From contig JAWLEN010000001.1 in NCBI GenBank assembly GCA_041686095.1, positions 1-64,000 on the forward strand: a DNA stretch of 64,000 bases. The letters run 5' to 3'. Positions 1 through 8,703 of this stretch are shown here, piece by piece. The stretch's first letter is position 1; every line of letters starts with the position of its first letter. The stretch comes from WJMT01 sp041686095 (GTDB lineage: Bacteria > Acidobacteriota > Aminicenantia > Aminicenantales > Aminicenantaceae). The notes beneath the pieces were generated by a model. That model did not search any database. It was not told the origin of the DNA and was given only the letters and a program-made list of their open reading frames with translations. A program made the position numbers and the translations under genes.

Positions 1-77
1 GCTCAGCCCTCACAGGGGATTCCTCATCCCTTGCCCTTCACCTCAGAATCAGTCTCGACTCGTGAATAATGTAGGTT
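1..77. repeat. Truncated end of AACCTG-family repeat element
   Basis: The window opens inside a repeat. Positions 54-75 carry the CTCGACTCGTGAATAAT...AGGTT terminus that also closes the full copy at 59736-59996. The preceding bases (CCCTTGCCCTTCACCT) are unlike the GCATCTGC central module of other copies, but resemble the inner part of the inverted-repeat element near 58340-58365. It is therefore probably another copy with a different internal cassette; its left part lies outside the window. Confidence 0.6.
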
Positions 78-91
78 GTTAACTTGGATTA

Positions 92-961
92 TTAATTTTT
101 ATGTTTTTTTCTTTTTATGAAGAGGTAGAGGATCAGAGCCTGGCCTAAAAGGATCACAGCTCCACCCATAAGAGTTCTGGAGGAGGGCACTTCTTTAAGA
201 AGCAAAAAGGCAAATATAATTCCATAAACGGGTTCTAAGGTGTGAATAAGACTGGCTGTTTGAGCTTTAACATTTTTCATTCCTTTGATAAAAAGAGTGT
301 GGGAAAGAGCGGTGCACACCACTCCCAGTATGATTAAAAGCCATAAGTTTCTTAAAGTTAAGCCAGGTTTTATAAACAATAAAACAGGCACTAAAAACAG
401 AGTTGAAAAAAAATTTTGATTAAAAGCAATGATAAGACTGGAATGTTTCTGGGTCAGTTTTCTGTTGATTATGGTGAGAAGAGAAAAGGTAAATCCCGAA
501 AACACGCCCCATAAAACACCCAAATAGGTTGAATTTTGAACATCAAATTTTGGTACAATTAAAAAAACGCCGAATAGACAAAAGAGAGACAGAAACACAT
601 TAAGAGGGATAATTCGCTGTTTGGTAAAAACAGGTTCGAGAAAAGTTGTAAAAACCGGATATGTGGAAAATGATAAAAGACCTATGGCCACAGTTGATAC
701 TTGAATGGATTGGAAGAATGAAACCCAGTGAATGGCAAGAATAAATCCTAATAAGACAAAATAAAAATAATCATTTCCAGGAAGCAGCAGTTTTTTTTTC
801 CCTGATATCCCTATAATGACAGATAAGCTTAAGCTGGCAAAAAAAACCCTTCCTAAAACAATAATAAATGGAGAGATTAACAGCCACTTTCCAAATAATC
901 CTGCGGCTCCAAATAAAAGGACAGCTAAATGGATTTCAAAAAGACTTACCCTGTTATTCAT
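92..961 (-). CDS. EamA/DMT-family membrane transporter
   Basis: A 289-residue, very hydrophobic protein with about ten predicted membrane helices arranged as two similar halves, which is the length and layout of EamA (drug/metabolite transporter) permeases. The second half contains the family-typical stretch around LEPVYGIIFAFLLLKE, ending in a short basic tail (IKRKKHKN). Such proteins export amino acids, metabolites or drugs across the inner membrane; the substrate cannot be read from sequence. It is a single gene facing away from dnaX. No Shine-Dalgarno sequence precedes its ATG, and a promoter-like sequence ends only about ten bases upstream, so the transcript may be leaderless. Confidence 0.85.
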   Translation of the reverse strand: MNNRVSLFEIHLAVLLFGAAGLFGKWLLISPFIIVLGRVFFASLSLSVIIGISGKKKLLLPGNDYFYFVLLGFILAIHWVSFFQSIQVSTVAIGLLSFSTYPVFTTFLEPVFTKQRIIPLNVFLSLFCLFGVFLIVPKFDVQNSTYLGVLWGVFSGFTFSLLTIINRKLTQKHSSLIIAFNQNFFSTLFLVPVLLFIKPGLTLRNLWLLIILGVVCTALSHTLFIKGMKNVKAQTASLIHTLEPVYGIIFAFLLLKEVPSSRTLMGGAVILLGQALILYLFIKRKKHKN

Positions 962-971
962 GATCTTATAT

Positions 972-1000
972 AAGATACATTAAGCGCTGGGACAGTGCAA
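972..1000 (-). promoter_or_regulatory. Candidate promoter of the DMT gene, leaderless spacing
   Basis: On the minus strand TTGCAC (1000-995) and TATCTT (977-972) are separated by 17 bases. The -10 box ends ten bases before the ATG base at 961, so a start site at the usual distance would leave a leader of only a few bases. The -10 match is moderate. Confidence 0.4.
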
Positions 1001-1008
1001 AAAACTTT

Positions 1009-1036
1009 TTGATTTAGCAAGCATATGTGTTAAAAT
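1009..1036 (+). promoter_or_regulatory. Candidate sigma70 promoter for dnaX-ybaB-recR
   Basis: TTGATT (1009-1014), a 16-base spacer and TAAAAT (1031-1036) lie 58 bases upstream of the dnaX ATG. No other convincing promoter is seen before the dnaX, ybaB and recR run. No 4.5S RNA (ffs) core motif is visible in this gap, although ffs often lies upstream of dnaX. Confidence 0.45.
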
Positions 1037-1093
1037 ACTATTTAATATTTTTTACCGACTTCCGCGTCCTTTCCCGGATTCAACGGATATAAA

Positions 1094-2464
1094 ATGAGCT
1101 ATTTAGTATATGCCAGAAAATATAGGCCTGCAAGCTTTGATCAAGTAATTGGTCAAAAACATGTTGTCCAGACATTGAAAAACGCTATCAAGAACAACCG
1201 TCTGGCTCATGGGTATATTTTTGCAGGAATGAGAGGGGTAGGGAAGACTACCGTAGCTCGGCTTTTAGCCAAATCGCTCAACTGCCAAAAAGGCCCGACT
1301 CCTGAACCATGCCAGCAATGTGAGGCTTGTATGGCCATTCAAGAAGGCCAATCTGTCGATGTACTGGAAATCGATGGAGCTTCCAATAGAGGAATTGATG
1401 CAGTAAGAGATTTGAGGGAAGGGATTCAATATAAGCCTCTCCACAGCAAATATAAAGTTATCATCATAGACGAATTCCATATGCTGACGCCTCCAGCGTT
1501 CAATGCATTATTGAAAACTCTGGAAGAACCACCTCCCAATACTTTTTTTATTCTGGCCACCACGGAGCTTCACAAAGTTCCAGCTACTATCGTGTCAAGA
1601 TGCCAAACATTTGAATTTAAAAAGATATCTTTCAACCAGATCGTCTCTCATTTAGAAGAAATCACAAAAAAAGAAAATATTTCAATTTCAAATTACGGGA
1701 TCAGACTGATTGCAGAAAAAGCTGAGGGAAGTCTAAGAGATGCACAGAGTTTGCTTGATCAGGCTGTGGCTTTTTCTGGAGATAAAGTAAACGATGAAGA
1801 TCTCAAAGAAATTCTTGGGACCATGAGTCATGAATTACTTTTTGAGTTCTCAGATGCCATTTTTAAAGGAAAAAATAAAGATGTATTTGATTTGGTTGAA
1901 AAAGTTGTGAATCGAGGCTATGACCTTAGGTTTTTCAACTCTGAATTGATCAGGCACTTTAGGAATCTCTTGGTCCTTCGTTCTTTAAAGAACACCCAGG
2001 ATCTACTCACTCTCGATGATACAGAACTAGATAAAATGAGAAAACAAGTTGAAGAAGTCAGTTCTGATGATATTTTGCGCTGCCTCAATGCTCTTCAGAA
2101 TGGGGAACAGGGATTAAGGTATTCTTCGCATCCCAGGATTTATTTCGAGGTGATGATTATAAAATTATGTCAATTCAAAAAAGTAATACCTATCCAGAAT
2201 ATTATTGAGGATGTTAAGCGAATCAAGGAAAAAATATCACTCCATGAGTCGCTTCCTCCGAAACCCAAAAAAGTGGTGCAGAACCAGACAAAGAATAATA
2301 TCAGGATGTATGATGATAAAAAGGAAACTCCTTCCAAAGTAAAGCCAAACAAACTAGAAAATAACGAAAAAGATCAGGCTTTAAAGGAACCCAAAGTGGA
2401 GGAATTCATCAACACATTTAGAGCTCGAATTTTGTCTGTAAATAAAGGTGAAAAGAAAAATTAA
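1094..2464 (+). CDS. dnaX: DNA polymerase III subunit gamma/tau
   Basis: The clamp-loader ATPase of the replicative polymerase, 456 residues. Residues 1-220 form the AAA+ module: Walker A GMRGVGKTT near residue 45, four zinc-finger cysteines (CQKGPTPEPCQQCEAC, about 64-79), Walker B IIIDEFHML near 122, sensor 1 (LATTE) and the SRC arginine finger at about 167-169. A collar domain follows (to about 370), then a short lysine-rich, low-complexity tail. The tail is much shorter than E. coli tau, so the product resembles gamma. It is followed at close spacing by ybaB and recR, the conserved order in many bacteria. Confidence 0.95.
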   Translation: MSYLVYARKYRPASFDQVIGQKHVVQTLKNAIKNNRLAHGYIFAGMRGVGKTTVARLLAKSLNCQKGPTPEPCQQCEACMAIQEGQSVDVLEIDGASNRGIDAVRDLREGIQYKPLHSKYKVIIIDEFHMLTPPAFNALLKTLEEPPPNTFFILATTELHKVPATIVSRCQTFEFKKISFNQIVSHLEEITKKENISISNYGIRLIAEKAEGSLRDAQSLLDQAVAFSGDKVNDEDLKEILGTMSHELLFEFSDAIFKGKNKDVFDLVEKVVNRGYDLRFFNSELIRHFRNLLVLRSLKNTQDLLTLDDTELDKMRKQVEEVSSDDILRCLNALQNGEQGLRYSSHPRIYFEVMIIKLCQFKKVIPIQNIIEDVKRIKEKISLHESLPPKPKKVVQNQTKNNIRMYDDKKETPSKVKPNKLENNEKDQALKEPKVEEFINTFRARILSVNKGEKKN

Positions 2465-2498
2465 AATATTAAATTCTGTGTTAGAAGGAGAATAAAAA

Positions 2499-2810
2499 AT
2501 GAAGGGTGTGGGGAATTTACAGAAAATGCTTAAACAGGCAAAAGAAATGCAGGAAAAAATAAAAAAAGAACTTGAAGAAATGAGAGTGGAAGGATCCAGT
2601 GGAGGAGGAATGGTTGAGATTGTAATGGATGGGAACAAGAATATTATTTCTATCAAGATCGATCCAGAAGTGATTAATAAAGAAGATGTCGAAATGCTCC
2701 AGGATTTGATCAGCGCTGCTTTTAATGATGCCAGCGGACAAGTGGATGAGAATTTAAAAGAAAAAATGGGAGCTATGGGAGCCGGACTTAAAATACCTGG
2801 TTTATCGTGA
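2499..2810 (+). CDS. ybaB: YbaB/EbfC nucleoid-associated protein
   Basis: A 103-residue DNA-binding protein of the YbaB/EbfC family, which forms dimers that bind the nucleoid. The N-terminal helix (LQKMLKQAKEMQEKIKKEL) is followed by the beta-sheet core (GGGMVEIVMDGNKNI) and a C-terminal helix, with a glycine-rich end as is usual. AGAAGGAGA lies upstream of the ATG as a strong ribosome site. Its position between dnaX and recR matches the classical dnaX-ybaB-recR arrangement and suggests co-transcription. Confidence 0.95.
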   Translation: MKGVGNLQKMLKQAKEMQEKIKKELEEMRVEGSSGGGMVEIVMDGNKNIISIKIDPEVINKEDVEMLQDLISAAFNDASGQVDENLKEKMGAMGAGLKIPGLS

Positions 2811-2817
2811 TTTGATC

Positions 2818-3417
2818 ATGAACAAAGAACATCCATTAAACAAACTTATTGAAGAAATCAAAAAAATTCCAGGAATTGGGCTAAAAACAGCTCGGAGGAT
2901 CGCCTATTATATAATAGGGCTGGAACAGGAAGAAGTAGATCGTTTAAGCGATGCTATAAAATCAGCTAAAAAGGGTCTTTTCTACTGCTCTGTTTGCAAT
3001 AACCTCACTCATGTTGAACCCTGTTATTTCTGTACAGATGAAAGCAGAAATGATGAGGAGCTGTGTATAGTGGAAGAACCTTTTAATATTGATTCCATAG
3101 AGAAAAGTGAAATTTATAATGGAAGATATCATGTGCTGCTTGGAGCTTTGTCACCTTTAAAAGGGATAGGGCCAGATGAATTAAAGGTGGATAAAATAAT
3201 AGAAAGAATAAAAACAAACAAGTTCAAAGAGGTCATCATTGCCACGAACCCAACAGCTGATGGTGAAGCCACGGCTTCCTATTTGAATAAAATTTTAAAA
3301 GAATTTGATGTCAAAATAACCAGGCTGGCTATGGGTCTGCCCGTTGGTTCTGATATTGATTATGCAGACCAGATGACTATAAAAAAATCTTTGGAAGGAA
3401 GAACAGAGATTAAATAG
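2818..3417 (+). CDS. recR: Recombination protein RecR
   Basis: RecR acts with RecO in loading RecA at single-strand gaps. The order is helix-hairpin-helix (IPGIGLKTARRIAYY, about residues 18-32), a four-cysteine zinc motif (CSVCNNL...CYFC, about 57-72), a Toprim domain (LCIVEEP...ATNPTADGEATASYL) and a Walker B-like C terminus. About 199 residues is the normal length. The frame extends six bases upstream to a TTG (2812); ATG 2818 fits the family N terminus (MNKEHPLNKLI) better. It starts eight bases after the ybaB stop, so the two are probably translationally coupled. Confidence 0.95.
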   Translation: MNKEHPLNKLIEEIKKIPGIGLKTARRIAYYIIGLEQEEVDRLSDAIKSAKKGLFYCSVCNNLTHVEPCYFCTDESRNDEELCIVEEPFNIDSIEKSEIYNGRYHVLLGALSPLKGIGPDELKVDKIIERIKTNKFKEVIIATNPTADGEATASYLNKILKEFDVKITRLAMGLPVGSDIDYADQMTIKKSLEGRTEIK

Positions 3418-3456
3418 AGAAACAATAATATTGGCTTAATAAGAGAGGAGATCATC

Positions 3457-6400
3457 ATGAAAAAAAAGTATGAACCCATTGAAGGAAATACAGCAGCCAC
3501 TCATGTTGCTTATGCATTCAGTGAAGTGGCGGCTATTTATCCCATAACACCTTCATCCTTAATGGGAGAGCTGGCCGATGCTTGGGCTGCTCAGGGAAGG
3601 AAAAACATTTTTGGACAGACTTTGGATGTCATAGAAATGCAGTCTGAAGGGGGTGCTTCCGGTGCTGTGCATGGAAGTCTGTCAGCAGGAGCATTGACCA
3701 CCACATTCACTGCTTCACAAGGATTGATGCTCATGCTGCCGAATATGCATAAAATCGCCGGAGAAATGCTTCCTACAGTTTTCCATGTTTCAGCACGATC
3801 CCTGGCTTGTCAGTCATTATCCATATTTGGGGATCATTCAGATGTCATGTCTGCCCGAAACACAGGATTTGGATTGATGGCATCTGGTTCGGTTCAGGAA
3901 ACCATGGATCTAGCTATTGTGTCCCACCTTGCTTCCTTAGAGTCCAAGGTTCCTTTTGTTCATTTTTTTGACGGATTCAGAACCTCCAACGAGATACAAA
4001 AAGTAGAGATGATTCCATATGAGACCATGGCCGATCTGATTGACATGAAATATGTGGAGGAATTCCGCTCCCGTGCCATGAATCCAGAAAAACCTTTTCT
4101 AAAAGTCGGAGCTGAAAATCCGGATGTTTACTTTCAGGGAAGAGAGACAGTCAATAAATATTATGATAAGGCCCCTGAAATTGTTCAGAAGTGTATGGAT
4201 AGAGTAGCGAAAAAAATTGGTCGTCAGTATCATCTTTTTGATTATATTGGAGATCCTGATGCGGATAAAGTCATTATTTCAATGGGATCCAGCGTAGAAA
4301 CCATTGAAGAAGCTGTTAATTATCTGAATAAAAAAGGAGAAAAAGTTGGAGCCATTAAAGTTAGGTTGTACCGTCCTTTTTCTGCCAAAGCTTTTTTATC
4401 AGCTCTTCCTGACAGCGTTGAGAAAATCGCTGTTCTTGACAGGACCAAGGAACCCGGGTCATTAGGAGAACCTTTGTACCTAGATGTGGTGACCGCTCTT
4501 TCTGGAAAAAATATTAAGGTGATCGGAGGGAGATATGGACTTTCATCCAAGGAGTTCACACCAGCTATGGTCAAAGCTGTTTATGACCACCTGGATGGAA
4601 AAGCTTTTCATGGATTTACTGTAGGAATCGAAGATGATGTCACACACACATCCTTGGAGGGAGGAGAACCTCTTGATTCTGAACCGGAAGGAGTGGTGAG
4701 ATGTAAATTCTGGGGGTATGGCTCTGATGGGACTGTGTCAGCCAATAAAAATTCCATTAAAATTATCGGAGACAATACAGATATGTATGCTCAGGGTTAT
4801 TTTCAATACGATTCCAAAAAATCAGGAGGAGTCACTATATCACACCTTCGGTTTGGAAAAGAAAAAATTCAATCCCAGTATTTACTGAATACGGTGGATT
4901 TTGTAGCTCTCCATAAATCTTCTTATATAGGCCGTTATGATATTCTTAAAGGAATAAGAGAAAACGGAACATTTCTACTCAATTCACACTGGAAAACAGA
5001 TGAAGTTTTTGAGAATCTGACTGAAGACATGCAGAAGACCATTCTCGACAAAAACATTAAGGTCTACAATATAGATGCTCTTAAAATCGCTAATGAAGTG
5101 GGGCTGAGAAACCGAATAAGCACCATAATGCAGACGGCTTTCTTTAAAATATCCGGAGTTATTCCTGAAGATAGAGCTTTGAAGTTGATTAAAGAGGCTA
5201 TTAAGAAAACCTTTATGAAAAAAGGTGAAGACATAGTCAAAATGAACTGGAAAGCTGTTGATAGAGCCTATGAGGCCCTTGAGGAAGTGCCAGTGCCCGA
5301 TAAAATCAAAAAATCAGCTCCAGAACAAAAATTAATACCTGACGATGCTTCAGAATTTGCTCGAAACGTTATTGATCCTTCCTTGCACTTTGAAGGAGAT
5401 AAAATCAAAGTATCTCAAATGCCCTTGGATGGAGCGGTTCCTACCGGAACAACCAAGCTTGAAAAAAGAGGGGTTGCTGATAAAGTTCCTAAGTGGATTA
5501 CTGAAAACTGTATTCAATGCAATCAATGTGTATTGGTGTGTCCTCACGCCACCATAAGGGCAAAACAGATAGATCCCAAAGATTTAAAAGACGCCCCTGA
5601 AAGTTTTGTGACTTTAAAATCACGCACCAAAAACGACAGAGATTTAAAGTACAGACTCCAAGTCTATGTGGAAGACTGTGTGGGCTGTGAAAACTGTGTG
5701 GAAGTCTGTCCCACTAAAGAAAAAGCGCTGGAAATGGTGCCTATTAAAGAAGCTCGGGAGGATGGAGAAAGAGAAAACGAAGAATTTTTTGAGAAACTAC
5801 CGGATAATGTGCTGGACGGAGTGAAAAAGACCACTGTTAAAGGAAGTCAATTCCTTTTGCCTTATCTTGAATTCAGTGGAGCTTGTGCCGGATGTGGAGA
5901 AACTCCTTATGTCAAGCTAGCGACACAGTTATATGGAGACAGGATGATCATTGCTAATGCCACTGGTTGTTCTTCCATTTGGGGTGGAACGTTCCCCACA
6001 GTACCTTATTGCAAGGATAAAAATGGGAGAGGTCCCACGTGGGCCAATTCTCTGTTCGAGGATAACGCTGAGTATGGATTTGGAATGCGTCTTGCTGTGG
6101 ATTCTAACAGAAAACAGCTCTTGAGCAACATTGACAAACTGCTGGATATGGGAACCACTAAAGAACTGACTGAAGCTTTAAAAAAGAGCAAGGAACTTTG
6201 GTCATCTGTAGAAGATGAGGCCAAACAAGCTGCAGAGGAAGTGGTCGAAGCTCTGCCTAAAGCCCTTGAGAAAGCTTCCGGAGAAAAAGAGAAAGTCTTA
6301 AGAAAGATAGAGGAGTTGAAATATTACTTAGTGGACAAAAGCGTTTGGTCTATAGGAGGAGATGGTTGGGCTTATGATATTGGATACGGGGGCCTGGACC

Positions 6401-6978
6401 ATGTTCTAGCAGCCGGAAGGAAGGTCAATGTTTTGGTGTTGGACACTGAAGTCTATTCAAACACAGGTGGTCAAGCTTCAAAAGCAACTCCAACTGGTTC
6501 AGTGGCCAAATTTGCTTCAGCAGGAAAACCAACCAAGAAAAAAGACTTAGGACGAATGGCCATGACCTATGGTTATGTTTATGTCGCTGCTGTGGCTATG
6601 GGAGCGAATCAGAATCAATGCTTGAAAGCTTTTCTGGAAGCAGAATCATATAAAGGTCCCTCTCTGATCATAGCGTATGCCCCCTGTATCAACCATGGAC
6701 TGGATATGACAAAAACACAATCTGAGGAGAAACTGGCAGTGGATACAGGGTACTGGATTCTTTACAGATACGATCCCAGACGGTCTGAAGAAGGGAAGAA
6801 TCCTCTGATTCTTGATTCAAAAGAACCCAAACTTGATTATCAACAGTTTCTTGACAATGAAATCAGATATAGGACTTTAAAGCAGCAGCATCCAGAAGCA
6901 GCCAAGACTCTTTTTAAAAAAGCAGCTCAAGAAGCCAAAGAAAGATATGAAGATTACAAAAAAATGGCTGAAAAATAA
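3457..6978 (+). CDS. nifJ: Pyruvate:ferredoxin (flavodoxin) oxidoreductase
   Basis: A single-chain homodimer-type PFOR of 1173 residues, the usual length, which oxidises pyruvate to acetyl-CoA and CO2 and reduces ferredoxin. Domain order is complete. The pyruvate-binding domain I holds YPITPSSLMGE near residue 28, followed by the transketolase-C-like and gamma domains. A ferredoxin insert has two 4Fe-4S motifs (CIQCNQCVLVCP near 688 and CVGCENCVEVCP near 744). The C-terminal TPP domain has ACAGCGETPY and GDGWAYDIGYGGLDH...NTGGQ; its cysteines ligate the third cluster. GAGAGGAGAT precedes the ATG. It is central to anaerobic pyruvate use and sits just upstream of a pyruvate-forming serine dehydratase. 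Confidence 0.96.
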   Translation: MKKKYEPIEGNTAATHVAYAFSEVAAIYPITPSSLMGELADAWAAQGRKNIFGQTLDVIEMQSEGGASGAVHGSLSAGALTTTFTASQGLMLMLPNMHKIAGEMLPTVFHVSARSLACQSLSIFGDHSDVMSARNTGFGLMASGSVQETMDLAIVSHLASLESKVPFVHFFDGFRTSNEIQKVEMIPYETMADLIDMKYVEEFRSRAMNPEKPFLKVGAENPDVYFQGRETVNKYYDKAPEIVQKCMDRVAKKIGRQYHLFDYIGDPDADKVIISMGSSVETIEEAVNYLNKKGEKVGAIKVRLYRPFSAKAFLSALPDSVEKIAVLDRTKEPGSLGEPLYLDVVTALSGKNIKVIGGRYGLSSKEFTPAMVKAVYDHLDGKAFHGFTVGIEDDVTHTSLEGGEPLDSEPEGVVRCKFWGYGSDGTVSANKNSIKIIGDNTDMYAQGYFQYDSKKSGGVTISHLRFGKEKIQSQYLLNTVDFVALHKSSYIGRYDILKGIRENGTFLLNSHWKTDEVFENLTEDMQKTILDKNIKVYNIDALKIANEVGLRNRISTIMQTAFFKISGVIPEDRALKLIKEAIKKTFMKKGEDIVKMNWKAVDRAYEALEEVPVPDKIKKSAPEQKLIPDDASEFARNVIDPSLHFEGDKIKVSQMPLDGAVPTGTTKLEKRGVADKVPKWITENCIQCNQCVLVCPHATIRAKQIDPKDLKDAPESFVTLKSRTKNDRDLKYRLQVYVEDCVGCENCVEVCPTKEKALEMVPIKEAREDGERENEEFFEKLPDNVLDGVKKTTVKGSQFLLPYLEFSGACAGCGETPYVKLATQLYGDRMIIANATGCSSIWGGTFPTVPYCKDKNGRGPTWANSLFEDNAEYGFGMRLAVDSNRKQLLSNIDKLLDMGTTKELTEALKKSKELWSSVEDEAKQAAEEVVEALPKALEKASGEKEKVLRKIEELKYYLVDKSVWSIGGDGWAYDIGYGGLDHVLAAGRKVNVLVLDTEVYSNTGGQASKATPTGSVAKFASAGKPTKKKDLGRMAMTYGYVYVAAVAMGANQNQCLKAFLEAESYKGPSLIIAYAPCINHGLDMTKTQSEEKLAVDTGYWILYRYDPRRSEEGKNPLILDSKEPKLDYQQFLDNEIRYRTLKQQHPEAAKTLFKKAAQEAKERYEDYKKMAEK

Positions 6979-6993
6979 TTCCTAATGAGTTAA

Positions 6994-8550
6994 ATGAACA
7001 AAGAAGGACCTGATTTTATTAGTGTATTCAATGATGTTTTGGGTCCTGTTATGAGAGGTCCTTCCAGTTCACATACGGCTGGTTCATATCGAATCGCCCT
7101 TATTTCAAAAGGTCTTCTTAATGAATTTCCAGTGGAAGCCTCTTTTACCTTTGGAAAAAACCGATCTTATGCTCAGGTATACAAAGAACAGGGTGTGGAT
7201 AGTGCCTTTGCAGCAGGATTGTTGGGATGGGATATAACAGATCCTCGTTTTTTCCAATCTATAGAGTATGCTCAAAAAAGGGGATTAAATATTGTTTTTA
7301 ATAAAGGAGAGTTGAAGGACAAACACCCTAATGCGGTTCAGATACAATTAAAGTCAAAAAACGACAAAAAAATAGAGATTAATGCTAAATCTACAGGGGG
7401 AGGAGCTGTCAAATTCACTGGATTAAACGGTTGGTCAGTGGATATAGACGGCAAGTCCTATGTGCTGATAATAGAATGTCACAAACAAGAACAACTGAAT
7501 ATACTTGATTTTTTTAATTCGGACCCAGATATAAAAATAGAGAGAAAAAACAAACACCATAAAACCCTTATCTGTTTCAAAAAAAGCTCAAAATTTGATG
7601 AAAAGATTCTTATAAGTCTCCGTCATAATCCCAAAGTCAAAAGTATCTGGACTTCTTCACCTGTATTTTTTACCAGAAAGGGGAAAGAACTTTTTCTAAG
7701 CTCAGAAGAAATCATCACCAAAGCAAAAAAAACCAAAAAAACTTTAGGAAGGTTAGCTATTGAATATGAATCAAAATTGCTCGGTCTCTCTCCACAAATA
7801 ATCCTTAAAGAGATGCAAAAACGTCTTCAGGTTATGGAAGATTCAGTTCAAAAAGGGCTTATTAATAAAAATGTGAACATGAGACTTCTCAGGCCTTGCG
7901 CTGAAAAAATCATGAAGAGTGAAGCCAAAGGACAACTCCTAGGCGGAGGGATTCATTTGCGAGCCGCTGTGAGGGCCATGGCAGTGATGCATATAGCTAA
8001 CAGCGGGGGCATTGTGTGCGCGGCTCCTACCGGAGGTTCTGCCGGCGTTCTTCCAGGTGTGGCTGTGACTTTACAAAAAGATTTGAATATAAATAAGGAC
8101 ATTCTCGGAAGAGCTCTTTTTGCAGCAGGGGCTGTTGGCCTGATCATCGCAAGAAGAGCCACCTTTGCCGCAGAAGAAGCTGGATGTCAGGCAGAAATAG
8201 GAGCAGCCGGAGCCATGGCTGCGGCTTTAGTGGTAGAATCTGCAGGGGGAAGCGCTCAACAAGCACTGAATGCTGCAGGAATATCTTTACAAAACACCAT
8301 GGGTTCTGTATGTGATCTGGTGCAGGGCATGTGTGAAATCCCTTGCCACACCAGAAATGCAGCGGCTGCTTCAAATGCATTTCTGTGTGCTGACCTCATT
8401 TTAGGAGGATATGAAAATTTGATATCCTTTGATGAAACAGTGGATGCCCTCTATTCAGTAGGGAAGATGATGCCTCCAGAGCTTAAATGCACAGCAAAAG
8501 GAGGCATTGCCATGGCCCCTTCAGCAAAATCCATATCAAAAATAAGATAA
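6994..8550 (+). CDS. sdaA: L-serine ammonia-lyase, iron-sulfur, fused beta-alpha chain
   Basis: Converts L-serine to pyruvate and ammonia with a catalytic 4Fe-4S cluster. Both SDH domains lie in one 518-residue chain: beta domain with GPSSSHTAGSYRI near residue 22, and alpha domain from about 240 with APTGGSAGVLPGV near 348. Cluster cysteines are visible in AGCQAEIGAAG and SVCDLVQGMCEIPCHTRNA. The ATG is 15 bases after the PFOR stop, which suggests one operon taking serine to acetyl-CoA. Clusters of this family are oxygen-sensitive, in line with an anaerobic lifestyle. Between the domains, about residues 150-240, lies an ACT-like stretch. Confidence 0.93.
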   Translation: MNKEGPDFISVFNDVLGPVMRGPSSSHTAGSYRIALISKGLLNEFPVEASFTFGKNRSYAQVYKEQGVDSAFAAGLLGWDITDPRFFQSIEYAQKRGLNIVFNKGELKDKHPNAVQIQLKSKNDKKIEINAKSTGGGAVKFTGLNGWSVDIDGKSYVLIIECHKQEQLNILDFFNSDPDIKIERKNKHHKTLICFKKSSKFDEKILISLRHNPKVKSIWTSSPVFFTRKGKELFLSSEEIITKAKKTKKTLGRLAIEYESKLLGLSPQIILKEMQKRLQVMEDSVQKGLINKNVNMRLLRPCAEKIMKSEAKGQLLGGGIHLRAAVRAMAVMHIANSGGIVCAAPTGGSAGVLPGVAVTLQKDLNINKDILGRALFAAGAVGLIIARRATFAAEEAGCQAEIGAAGAMAAALVVESAGGSAQQALNAAGISLQNTMGSVCDLVQGMCEIPCHTRNAAAASNAFLCADLILGGYENLISFDETVDALYSVGKMMPPELKCTAKGGIAMAPSAKSISKIR

Positions 8551-8642
8551 TTTTGAAGTCATTGATAGAACCCTTTGTTTATGCCAACTTCATGTTTATA
8601 TTTATTTTTAAATGAGGTATATTGTATTTATTCAAAATATTC

Positions 8643-8687
8643 AACCTGGATTATTCACCAGCAACAATTTTTAGAATAACCTGGGTT
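8643..8687. repeat. Minimal remnant of AACCTG-family element
   Basis: AACCTGGATTATTCAC at the left and a right arm whose complement reads AACCCAGGTTATTC face each other across about 13 bases. This equals the two ends of the larger elements with nearly all of the interior missing. It lies between the serine dehydratase and the GTG-start peptidase, just before the latter's ribosome site. Confidence 0.5.
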
Positions 8688-8703
8688 CATTTAAGGAGGC
8701 ATT

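Noticed and set aside
962..1093. 4.5S RNA (ffs) upstream of dnaX
   Set aside because: The conserved SRP core (GGTCAGG...GGAAGGAAGCAGCC type) is absent.
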